The translations under genes were made by a program, and so were the position numbers. Positions 1 to 7,279 of a DNA stretch of 7,279 nt are shown in pieces (the first letter of the stretch is position 1; the number at the start of each line of letters is the position of its first letter). Origin of the DNA: Nitrospina sp. (GTDB lineage Bacteria > Nitrospinota > Nitrospinia > Nitrospinales > VA-1); NCBI GenBank assembly GCA_002697825.1, contig NZYH01000017.1, positions 8,660 to 15,938 of the forward strand. Reading direction: 5' to 3'. The notes beneath the pieces were generated by a model. It made no database searches and was not told where the DNA came from. It worked only from the letters and a program-made list of their open reading frames with translations.

Positions 1-84
1 CGCATGGCTTATGAAGCAGGAAGAATACCTCGTAAACTCTATGCTTCGGCGAGTAGCCCGATGAATGGTTTGATCGATTTTTAA
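1..84 (+). CDS. thiG: Thiazole synthase ThiG, C-terminal fragment
   Basis: This is an open frame from base 1 to a TAA at 82-84, giving the last 27 residues of a protein that starts outside the window. The peptide contains AYEAGRIPRKLYASASSP followed by a short tail ending in Asp-Phe, which matches the conserved C-terminus of ThiG ('AGRI.KK.YA.ASSP..G'). ThiG is a TIM-barrel enzyme that forms the thiazole phosphate of thiamine from deoxyxylulose phosphate, ThiS-thiocarboxylate and dehydroglycine. The catalytic lysine lies upstream and cannot be checked. The next gene starts 12 bases downstream, so the two are almost certainly cotranscribed. The family call rests on a short but characteristic segment plus its thi neighbours. 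Confidence 0.85.
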   Translation, partial: RMAYEAGRIPRKLYASASSPMNGLIDF

Positions 85-96
85 CTGTTATATTAG

Positions 97-2678
<2,582 letters not shown>

Positions 2679-2692
2679 GGGAGAAAAACCCC

Positions 2693-2729
2693 AACGCTTT
2701 ACTTTCTTATTTAAAGAAGCACTAGCGTT
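2693..2729 (+). terminator. Weak hairpin after thiC, possible terminator
   Basis: AACGCT (2693-2698) pairs with AGCGTT (2724-2729), and an inner TTCTT/AAGAA stem (2704-2708 with 2714-2718) closes a 5-base loop. It sits 14 bases after the thiC stop, where a transcript end is expected before the separately promoted tRNA gene. No clean T-run follows, so intrinsic termination is doubtful. It could equally be a 3'-end stabilising hairpin. The rest of 2679-2850 shows no supported gene. Confidence 0.25.
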
Positions 2730-2853
2730 TCCGAGAAAAGAAGAAATGATTTAATTTTTAGGCATGTCGGAGACTCGTAATAATTTGATTTTTAGATGGC
2801 TGCTGGTTCCGCACCTCTTAATGGAATAATAGTTTCCTTTTTATTTTCCGTAC

Positions 2854-2883
2854 TTGACCTAGGCCAGTGTCAGGATTTAGAAT
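2854..2883 (+). promoter_or_regulatory. Sigma70-type promoter for tRNA-Val
   Basis: TTGACC (2854-2859) and TAGAAT (2878-2883) each differ from the -35/-10 consensus at one position and are 18 bp apart. The expected start point near 2890 gives a short leader of about a dozen bases before the tRNA at 2903, as is usual for tRNA transcription units. It is also the only convincing promoter upstream of the thrS operon, so it may serve both. Confidence 0.6.
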
Positions 2884-2902
2884 ACTTAACATCTGATTTT
2901 TC

Positions 2903-2974
2903 AGGCGCGTAGCTCAGGGGTAGAGTACTTGCTTGACATGCAAGGGGTCGGCGGTTCGAAACCGCCCGTGCCTA
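2903..2974 (+). tRNA. tRNA-Val(GAC)
   Basis: A complete 72-base cloverleaf can be folded by eye. The acceptor is AGGCGCG (2903-2909) with CGTGCCT (2967-2973), including one G-U pair. The D stem is GCTC (2912-2915) with GAGT (2923-2926). The anticodon stem CTTGC/GCAAG carries loop TTGACAT with anticodon GAC at 2935-2937, which reads valine GUC/GUU codons. The variable loop has 5 bases. The T stem GGCGG/CCGCC carries loop TTCGAAA (2955-2961). A2974 is the discriminator base, as expected for valine. The 3' CCA is not encoded (TTT follows), so it must be added enzymatically. The first pair is A-T rather than G-C, which is a little unusual. A promoter lies just upstream and a hairpin with a T-run downstream. 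Confidence 0.96.
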
Positions 2975-3004
2975 TTTTCTAAAGAACTTATATGTATTAA
3001 AATC

Positions 3005-3039
3005 AGGCATCATGCCGATGGCAGGATGCCTTTTTATTT
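3005..3039 (+). terminator. Intrinsic terminator or attenuator between tRNA-Val and thrS
   Basis: AGGCATC (3005-3011) pairs perfectly with GATGCCT (3025-3031). After one A-G mismatch, TGCC (3013-3016) pairs with GGCA (3020-3023) around a GAT loop. The stem runs into TTTTT-A-TTT. This is a strong rho-independent terminator shape. It begins 30 bases after the tRNA, so it can end the tRNA transcript. It also ends only 15 bases before the thrS ATG, leaving no room for a separate promoter downstream. Transcription of thrS probably passes through it, which makes attenuation plausible. That role is inferred, whereas the structure is seen directly. Confidence 0.8.
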
Positions 3040-3054
3040 GATCGAAACAAGAAA

Positions 3055-4809
3055 ATGATTTCTCACGATAATCCCACAGAACTAGAAACTATCAGACATA
3101 GTTGCGCGCATTTAATGGCGCAGGCGGTTCAAGAACTTTTTCCTGGAACGCAAGTCACCATTGGTCCGGTGATTGAGGATGGATTCTTTTATGATTTCTC
3201 TCGTAAAGAGGCGTTTGTTCCTGAAGATTTAGAAAAAATCGAAAAACGGATGAAAGAACTCGTAGCAGCAGATACCCCCATCGTGCGCTCTGAGATCTCT
3301 CGTGAAGAGGCAATAAAAAAATTTAGCGATATGGGTGAAACGTTCAAAATCGAGATTATTGAATCGATTGCTTCAAATGAACCAATCACGCTTTATTCGC
3401 AGGGTAACTGGGCGGATCTCTGCGGTGGACCGCATGTCGAATCTACTAAGAAGATTAAGGCATTTAAATTGCTTCATACATCATCTGCTTACTGGCGTGG
3501 TGATGAAAGAAATCCTGTTCTGCAAAGAATCTATGGTACCGCCTGGAATACAGAAAAAGAGTTACGTCTTTATCTCAAAAGACTCGAAGAGGCTAAGAAA
3601 CGTGATCACCGCAAACTAGGAAAAGAGCTCGACCTTTTTTCGGTTTCTGATGAAATTGGACCTGGTCTTATTCTCTGGCATCCAAAAGGCGCACGAATCC
3701 GCCATTTGATGGAAGAATTTTGGAAAAAGGAACATTTCAAACACGGTTACGAGATGGTCATTAGTCCGCATGCGGCTAAAATAGATTTATGGAATACCAG
3801 CGGTCACACGGAATTCTATAAGGACAATATGTTCTCAAATATGGATATTGAGGGAAGGGAATATGTTATGAAGCCTATGAATTGCCCTTTTCATATCCAG
3901 ATATATAAAACTAAGTTAAGAAGTTACCGCGATTTACCAGTGCGCTTTGGCGAACTGGGGACGGTTTATCGTTACGAACGATCCGGAGTTTTGCATGGCC
4001 TACTGCGCGTGCGTGGCTTCACACAAGATGATGCTCATCTTTTCTGCCGCCCGTCTCAGATCGAACAAGAGATTACTAAGGTTCTTGATCTCATTGTATT
4101 TATTTTACAGTCGTTCGGATTTCACGAGTACAAAATTTATTTAAGCACGCGACCGGAAAAATATGTTGGTTCGGATGAAGGCTGGGAGTCTGCAACGAAA
4201 GCGTTGGAGACAGCATTGAATAATAAAAGTTTGGATTTTGAAGTGGACCCGGGCGAGGGTGTTTTTTATGGCCCGAAAATTGACATAAAAATTAAGGACA
4301 GCCTAAATCGTTACTGGCAGGTCTCGACGGTACAAGTGGATTTTAACCTACCTGAAAAGTTTGATATCAGTTATGTTGAGGAAGATGGTCAACGTCGCCA
4401 GCCAATCATGTTGCACCGCGCCCTAATGGGTTCTTTGGAACGATTTTTTGGTTGCTTGATTGAACATTACGCAGGGGCATTTCCATTGTGGTTGGCTCCG
4501 GTGCAGGTCATCTTATTGCCGATTACCGATAAACATGCAAAATATGCAGAAAAAATAGCCCAACAGATTGAAGAATCAGGTATTCGCGTGGAAAAAGACT
4601 TGCGAAATGAGAAGATTGGGTTCAAAATACGCGAGGCCCAAATACAGAAAATCCCTTATATGATTATCTTAGGGGATAAAGAAGTTGAAAGCTCCACTTT
4701 AGGTGTTCGCAGAAGACGTTCCAAGGAAACGCGAAATCTTAATTTGAAAATGTTTTTGGATGAAGTCAATGAAGCTGTAGAAAAACGGACCATTGATTTA
4801 GAATATTGA
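3055..4809 (+). CDS. thrS: Threonine-tRNA ligase lacking the TGS domain
   Basis: A class II synthetase that charges tRNA-Thr. It has 584 residues against about 640 in E. coli, and the missing part is the N-terminal TGS (N1) domain: the protein begins about ten residues before the editing domain. Editing-site residues are present as H15/H19 (HSCAH) and C123/H127 (CGGPH). The catalytic domain has the zinc ligands C277 (MNCPF), H328 (DDAHLF) and H454 (LHRALMGS), motif 2 (VYRYERSG with R306, then RVRGFTQDDAH) and motif 3 (GSLERFFGCLIEHYAG). The catalytic residues align to E. coli numbering with a constant offset of 57. The C-terminal anticodon-binding domain starts near APVQVILLP. The in-frame region upstream is open only back to the TAA at 2998-3000. 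It contains no ATG, GTG or TTG and no TGS-like sequence, so the missing domain is not a start-site error. No Shine-Dalgarno site is visible before the ATG. Confidence 0.97.
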   Translation: MISHDNPTELETIRHSCAHLMAQAVQELFPGTQVTIGPVIEDGFFYDFSRKEAFVPEDLEKIEKRMKELVAADTPIVRSEISREEAIKKFSDMGETFKIEIIESIASNEPITLYSQGNWADLCGGPHVESTKKIKAFKLLHTSSAYWRGDERNPVLQRIYGTAWNTEKELRLYLKRLEEAKKRDHRKLGKELDLFSVSDEIGPGLILWHPKGARIRHLMEEFWKKEHFKHGYEMVISPHAAKIDLWNTSGHTEFYKDNMFSNMDIEGREYVMKPMNCPFHIQIYKTKLRSYRDLPVRFGELGTVYRYERSGVLHGLLRVRGFTQDDAHLFCRPSQIEQEITKVLDLIVFILQSFGFHEYKIYLSTRPEKYVGSDEGWESATKALETALNNKSLDFEVDPGEGVFYGPKIDIKIKDSLNRYWQVSTVQVDFNLPEKFDISYVEEDGQRRQPIMLHRALMGSLERFFGCLIEHYAGAFPLWLAPVQVILLPITDKHAKYAEKIAQQIEESGIRVEKDLRNEKIGFKIREAQIQKIPYMIILGDKEVESSTLGVRRRRSKETRNLNLKMFLDEVNEAVEKRTIDLEY

Positions 4810-4821
4810 TTAATTTTTTTG

Positions 4822-4830
4822 TAAGGGAAG
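4822..4830 (+). promoter_or_regulatory. Ribosome-binding site of infC, supporting an ATT start
   Basis: TAAGGGAAG shares TAAGG and further purines with the anti-SD complement TAAGGAGGT. It ends 6 bases before the ATT at 4837. No comparable site stands before the ATG at 4864. This is the main positional evidence for the upstream, non-ATG start. Confidence 0.75.
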
Positions 4831-4836
4831 TTTTAA

Positions 4837-5445
4837 ATTAACAAGAAACAGCGTATCAATAAAATGATTCGGGTCAAGGAAGTGGCTGTCATCTTAGATG
4901 ATGGGGAGGCATTAGGCACAATTCCTATTGAGGAAGCCATGGCCATGGCAGAAGACCGGGATCTGGATCTTGTAGAAGTAGCACCAAATTCTAATCCGCC
5001 AGTTTGCCGTATTATGGATTACGGTAAGCATAAATATAAGGCCAGTAAGAAGGCTCACGAAGCAAAAAAAAATCAAAAAGTTGTTCATGTGAAGGAAGTC
5101 AAGTTTCGGCCTAATACCGATCAACATGATTTCGATTTTAAACTAAAACATGTGCAAAGATTTTTGGAAAATGGAGATAAAGCAAAGGTTGTTATTTTTT
5201 TTAAGGGGCGAGAAATTGTGCATCGCGAATTCGGTCAGAAGGTTTTAGAGCGAGTCGCAGAAAAAACAGAAGACATCGCTGTTATCGAACAAGAGGCAAA
5301 GCAGGAAGGTAGGACTTTAGTGATGATACTGGCTCCTAAAAATGTTAAGTCAAAAAAAGGAACTCAACCAAAGAATCCAAAAACCGTATTAGAAAAAGCA
5401 AAAAAGGTGGAGGCGGATACAGAAAACTCGGCATCAGCAGAGTAA
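4837..5445 (+). CDS. infC: Translation initiation factor IF-3, probable ATT start
   Basis: IF-3 binds the 30S subunit, keeps it from joining 50S and rejects non-standard start codons. The N-domain has the signature VCRIMDYGKHKYKASKK (C57 onward), then a Lys-rich linker (EAKKNQKVVHVKEVKFRP). The C-domain follows (HDFDFKLKHVQRFLENGDKAK, FFKGREIVHREFG, MILAPK). The first ATG (4864) would begin at MIRVKEV and cut off the conserved RIN of the IF-3 N-terminus. Reading from ATT at 4837 gives (M)NKKQRINKMIRVKEV, matching E. coli 'RINGEIRAQEV'. A stop at 4834-4836 blocks anything earlier, and a Shine-Dalgarno site sits just upstream. The result is 202 residues against 180 in E. coli. The excess is a 34-residue charged tail after APK that I do not recognise. 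ATT is also the E. coli infC start and permits autorepression by IF-3. The family is certain; the start is strongly inferred. Confidence 0.95.
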   Translation: MNKKQRINKMIRVKEVAVILDDGEALGTIPIEEAMAMAEDRDLDLVEVAPNSNPPVCRIMDYGKHKYKASKKAHEAKKNQKVVHVKEVKFRPNTDQHDFDFKLKHVQRFLENGDKAKVVIFFKGREIVHREFGQKVLERVAEKTEDIAVIEQEAKQEGRTLVMILAPKNVKSKKGTQPKNPKTVLEKAKKVEADTENSASAE

Positions 5446-5447
5446 GG

Positions 5448-5460
5448 CACTGAAACAGTG
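5448..5460 (+). other. Small infC-rpmI intercistronic hairpin
   Basis: CACTG (5448-5452) and CAGTG (5456-5460) pair around an AAA loop, starting two bases after the infC stop. GG (5446-5447) and CC (5464-5465) could extend the stem past a bulge. With no T-run it is not a terminator. It could stabilise the mRNA or act in translational control of rpmI-rplT, where L20 is an autoregulator in other bacteria. That function is speculative here. Confidence 0.35.
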
Positions 5461-5487
5461 ACGCCTAATAATGAATGAGAAGCAAAC

Positions 5488-5491
5488 GGAG
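5488..5491 (+). promoter_or_regulatory. Ribosome-binding site deciding the rpmI start
   Basis: GGAG lies 6 bases before the ATG at 5498. The in-frame ATG at 5471 would add nine residues (MNEKQTEPI) foreign to L35 and has no Shine-Dalgarno site, so 5498 is the chosen start. Confidence 0.75.
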
Positions 5492-5497
5492 CCAATA

Positions 5498-5692
5498 ATG
5501 CCAAAAATGAAAACAAATAGGGGGGCTGCTAAGAGGTTCAAAAAAACAGGCAGCGGTAAAATTCAAAAACATAGTGCTTTCACTAGCCATATTTTAACGA
5601 CCAAAACCACAAAACGAAAAAGGAATTTGCGTAAGGCCAGCATTATGGCTCCTGCCGATGCAAAACGCATTAAAGTATTAATCCCCTATTAA
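5498..5692 (+). CDS. rpmI: Large ribosomal subunit protein bL35
   Basis: A 64-residue, very basic protein, the standard length for L35. It opens with the canonical [21 protein letters not shown] and continues with a [10 protein letters not shown] segment, a [15 protein letters not shown] run and the ending RIKVLIPY. L35 binds 23S rRNA in the 50S subunit. It lies between infC (52-base gap) and rplT (60-base gap) in the conserved IF3-L35-L20 operon, and no promoter is evident in either gap. The start at 5498 is chosen because it gives the exact family N-terminus with GGAG 6 bases upstream. Confidence 0.97.
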   Translation: MPKMKTNRGAAKRFKKTGSGKIQKHSAFTSHILTTKTTKRKRNLRKASIMAPADAKRIKVLIPY

Positions 5693-5735
5693 CTCTCTAA
5701 CGGGAAAAGTCGTTTTAGTCGCACCCAAGCTGAGA

Positions 5736-5743
5736 AAAGGAGA
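5736..5743 (+). promoter_or_regulatory. Ribosome-binding site of rplT
   Basis: AAAGGAGA lies 9 bases before the ATG at 5753 and is a strong Shine-Dalgarno match. It sits in the 60-base rpmI-rplT spacer, where only weak AT-rich pairing is otherwise visible. Confidence 0.8.
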
Positions 5744-5752
5744 ATTTAGAAA

Positions 5753-6109
5753 ATGCCACGTGCAGTAAATGGAACTATTTCACGAAAAAGACGGAAAAAA
5801 ATATTAAAGATTGCCAAGGGCTATCGAAGTGTTCGTAGCACTGCGTTTCGCAAAGCTCGCGAAGCTGTTGAACACGGACTTTGTTATGCTTATCGTGACC
5901 GAAAAAACCGAAAGCGCGAATTCCGTCGACTCTGGATTGCCAGGATCAACGCAGCTGTTCGAGCTGAAGGAATGAACTATAGCCAATTCATGTACGGCTT
6001 GAAAAAAGCCCAAATTGAATTGGACCGTAAAGTTTTATCAGATCTCGCCATAAATAATCAGAAAACCTTTAAATCCTTGACTGAAACTGCTCGCGCGCAA
6101 CTTGCATAA
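5753..6109 (+). CDS. rplT: Large ribosomal subunit protein bL20
   Basis: A 118-residue basic protein, identical in length to E. coli L20. The long basic N-terminal helix region includes [19 protein letters not shown]. The globular part carries the family hallmarks [49 protein letters not shown] and the ending TARAQLA. L20 binds 23S rRNA early in 50S assembly. In E. coli and B. subtilis it also represses its own operon by binding the mRNA. A comparable site cannot be pinpointed here, though the hairpin after infC is a candidate. Start codon, spacing and the upstream AAAGGAGA all agree. Confidence 0.98.
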   Translation: MPRAVNGTISRKRRKKILKIAKGYRSVRSTAFRKAREAVEHGLCYAYRDRKNRKREFRRLWIARINAAVRAEGMNYSQFMYGLKKAQIELDRKVLSDLAINNQKTFKSLTETARAQLA

Positions 6110-6115
6110 ATTTCC

Positions 6116-6180
6116 ATGAGGTGCGCAGGTATCAATACTTCACCAGCCCCTCTTTTTTGGGGCACCGGTCGAAAACCTGA
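6116..6180 (+). promoter_or_regulatory. Structured rplT-pheS intercistronic leader with two nested short reading frames
   Basis: The gap can fold in competing ways. GCCCC (6146-6150) pairs with GGGGC (6159-6163) around the loop TCTTTTTT. GGTGC (6120-6124) can pair with GCACC (6162-6166), and GGTG (6120-6123) with CACC (6141-6144). CAGGT (6126-6130) can pair with ACCTG (6175-6179), right beside the pheS ATG. Two short frames cross it. ATG 6116 encodes 22 residues and ends at TGA 6182-6184, overlapping the pheS start. GTG 6121 encodes 19 residues with Phe and Tyr codons and ends at TGA 6178-6180, adjacent to the ATG. Neither has a Shine-Dalgarno site. E. coli controls pheST through a leader peptide (pheM) and attenuation. 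A related role is possible here, but no terminator T-run follows the hairpin. The structure is seen; the function is inferred. Confidence 0.4.
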
Positions 6181-7191
6181 ATGATTGAAATCATCAATAA
6201 AATTAAACAGGACTTCGATTCCCGCTTGGAGTCAATCTCCGACTCGAAACAACTCGAACAAATCCGAATAAACTTTCTAGGGAAAAAAGGTCAACTCCAG
6301 GAGCTGATGAAGCAATTGCGTAATGCTTCTCCTGGGGAAAAGCCCAAGCTTGGGAAAGATATTAATCTTCTAAAGCAGTATATTGAAGATAAAATAAATA
6401 GCAAAGGCACCTGTCTCAGTCCCAAGTCCTCTAAAGAATCTCAAGAAATTTTCGACACTACTCTACCGGGAAGGAAAGAGTTAAATGGCACTCTGCACCC
6501 CATTACCCAGGTTATGGAAGAAATCTCTTCCATATTTTTCGGGTTAGGATTTCAGATAGAAGAAGGGCCCGAAATAGAAACAGACTATTATAATTTTGAA
6601 GCTCTCAATATTCCTGAAGATCATCCTGCAAGAGATATGCAAGATACCTTCTATATAGAAGATAAAACTGTTTTGCGTACGCATACATCACCTGTCCAAG
6701 TTCATGTGATGGAAAATAAAGAGCCGCCGCTGCGAATTATTGCGCCAGGGAAAGTTTATCGCTGTGATTCAGACGTCTCCCACACACCGATGTTCCATCA
6801 GATTGAAGGCTTGATGGTTGACGACGGTATTTCCTTCAGTCATTTAAAAGGGATCATGAATATTTTTCTTCAGGAGGTTTTTGGCAAGGATACAAAAATC
6901 CGTTTTCGACCCAGTTTTTTTCCTTTTACTTGTCCCAGCGCTGAAGTGGATATTCAATGTGTGATTTGTGATGGAAAAGGTTGTCGGGTCTGTTCGCAAA
7001 CAGGGTGGTTAGAAATTCTTGGTGCAGGAATGGTAGACCCCGCTGTTTTTCAATCCGTCAATTACGACCCTGAGAAATGGACAGGGTTTGCATTTGGCCT
7101 CGGCATCGAACGTATCGCAATGCTTAAATTTGGTATCAATGACATCCGTCTTTTCTTTGAAAATGATCTTCGCTTCCTCCAACAATTCTAG
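6181..7191 (+). CDS. pheS: Phenylalanine-tRNA ligase alpha subunit
   Basis: The catalytic subunit of the (alpha-beta)2 class II synthetase that charges tRNA-Phe, 336 residues against 327 in E. coli. Residues 1-80 form the charged coiled-coil arm that contacts tRNA. The catalytic core shows HPITQVMEEISSIFFGLGF, the following GPEIETDYYNFEALN and DHPARDMQDTFYI, then LRTHTSPVQV, motif 2 (GKVYRCDSDVSHTPMFHQIEGL) and motif 3 (FGLGIERIAMLKFGINDIR) before the usual ending FFENDLRFLQQF. An insert carries CxxC-x4-CxxC (C260, C263, C268, C271), probably a zinc site as in some other bacterial PheS proteins. The normally conserved Glu of FTEPSAE is Cys251 here (FTCPSAE). No Shine-Dalgarno site precedes the ATG, and the codon before it is an in-frame TGA, so this is the only sensible start. 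pheT should follow beyond the window. Confidence 0.97.
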   Translation: MIEIINKIKQDFDSRLESISDSKQLEQIRINFLGKKGQLQELMKQLRNASPGEKPKLGKDINLLKQYIEDKINSKGTCLSPKSSKESQEIFDTTLPGRKELNGTLHPITQVMEEISSIFFGLGFQIEEGPEIETDYYNFEALNIPEDHPARDMQDTFYIEDKTVLRTHTSPVQVHVMENKEPPLRIIAPGKVYRCDSDVSHTPMFHQIEGLMVDDGISFSHLKGIMNIFLQEVFGKDTKIRFRPSFFPFTCPSAEVDIQCVICDGKGCRVCSQTGWLEILGAGMVDPAVFQSVNYDPEKWTGFAFGLGIERIAMLKFGINDIRLFFENDLRFLQQF

Positions 7192-7279
7192 CGGGCCAGT
7201 CTCACAGTTTTATAAAAACACCAAAATATAACCCTAATAAGTAAATATAATTTTAATTAAGGAAGGTTTTTCCGGGATT
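7192..7279 (+). other. AT-rich stretch after pheS, probable pheT leader
   Basis: No gene starts within these 88 bases. GTTTT (7207-7211) and AAAAC (7215-7219) could form a weak 5-bp hairpin. TATAAT occurs at 7246-7251 but lacks a recognisable -35. AAGGAAGG at 7259-7266 looks like a Shine-Dalgarno site, although 13 further bases without a start codon remain before the window edge. By operon convention pheT is expected next. Confidence 0.3.

Noticed and set aside
2764..2829. 21-residue reading frame between thiC and tRNA-Val
   Set aside because: No Shine-Dalgarno site, no recognisable similarity, and a length expected by chance.
2933..2938. Perfect TTGACA that could be a -35 box for thrS
   Set aside because: It is the anticodon loop of the tRNA, and no -10 box lies 16-18 bp downstream.
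3005..3031. thrS leader hairpin as a tRNA-Thr anticodon mimic or T-box
   Set aside because: The loop is GAT with no Thr anticodon in the right context. No T-box specifier or antiterminator motif is present, and the leader is too short.
4864..4866. ATG at 4864 as the infC start
   Set aside because: It has no Shine-Dalgarno site and removes the conserved RIN motif. The ATT at 4837 has both.
5471..5497. ATG at 5471 as the rpmI start
   Set aside because: It adds nine residues not found in L35. The ATG at 5498 has GGAG at proper spacing and gives the canonical N-terminus.
6146..6163. GCCCC/GGGGC hairpin as an intrinsic terminator after rplT
   Set aside because: The T-run lies in the loop rather than after the stem, and pheS follows at once.
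7246..7251. TATAAT as a promoter for pheT
   Set aside because: No -35-like hexamer occurs at 16-18 bp, and exact -10 matches are expected by chance in such AT-rich DNA.

Overview
The window is an ordinary bacterial housekeeping region with every gene on the + strand. It carries the end of a thiamine-biosynthesis cluster (thiG fragment, thiE/tenI-like gene, thiC), a tRNA-Val(GAC) gene with its own promoter-like site, and a translation operon in the classic order thrS-infC-rpmI-rplT-pheS. The window ends in a leader-like stretch where pheT would be expected. No mobile element, CRISPR array or unknown protein family is visible, and I do not see a new defence or biosynthetic system.

Organism: the moderately AT-rich sequence, Shine-Dalgarno sites at several genes, a tRNA gene without an encoded CCA, a ThiE-like protein of the '...TPSK...GPPQG' type, a ThrRS without its TGS domain and a PheS alpha subunit with a Cys4 cluster all point to a bacterium. 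A deltaproteobacterial or Nitrospinota-like lineage is possible, but I cannot fix the phylum from this window.

Layout: 1-84 is the ThiG C-terminus. 97-747 is a ThiE/TenI-family protein that overlaps thiC (744-2678) by four bases, so these are probably one translationally coupled transcript. 2679-2902 holds no gene, only a weak hairpin and a good promoter (TTGACC-18 bp-TAGAAT) for the tRNA. The tRNA (2903-2974) is followed by a strong hairpin plus T-run (3005-3039) that ends only 15 bases before thrS. The hairpin therefore either ends the tRNA transcript or acts as an attenuator for the whole thrS operon. infC most likely starts at a rare ATT codon at 4837, upstream of the first ATG, as in the autoregulated infC of E. 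coli. rpmI and rplT follow with clear ribosome-binding sites. The 71-base rplT-pheS gap is unusually structured, and two short reading frames in it both end exactly at the pheS start.

Functionally, the first block makes the thiazole and pyrimidine parts of thiamine and joins them. The second block makes two aminoacyl-tRNA synthetases, initiation factor 3 and two 50S proteins, a set often controlled together by the translational state of the cell. The points most worth a second look are the ATT start of infC, the loss of a metal-binding Asp in the ThiE homologue, the TGS-less ThrRS behind a hairpin and T-run, the structured pheS leader, and the Cys-rich PheS insert with a Cys in place of the usual Glu of 'FTEPSAE'.
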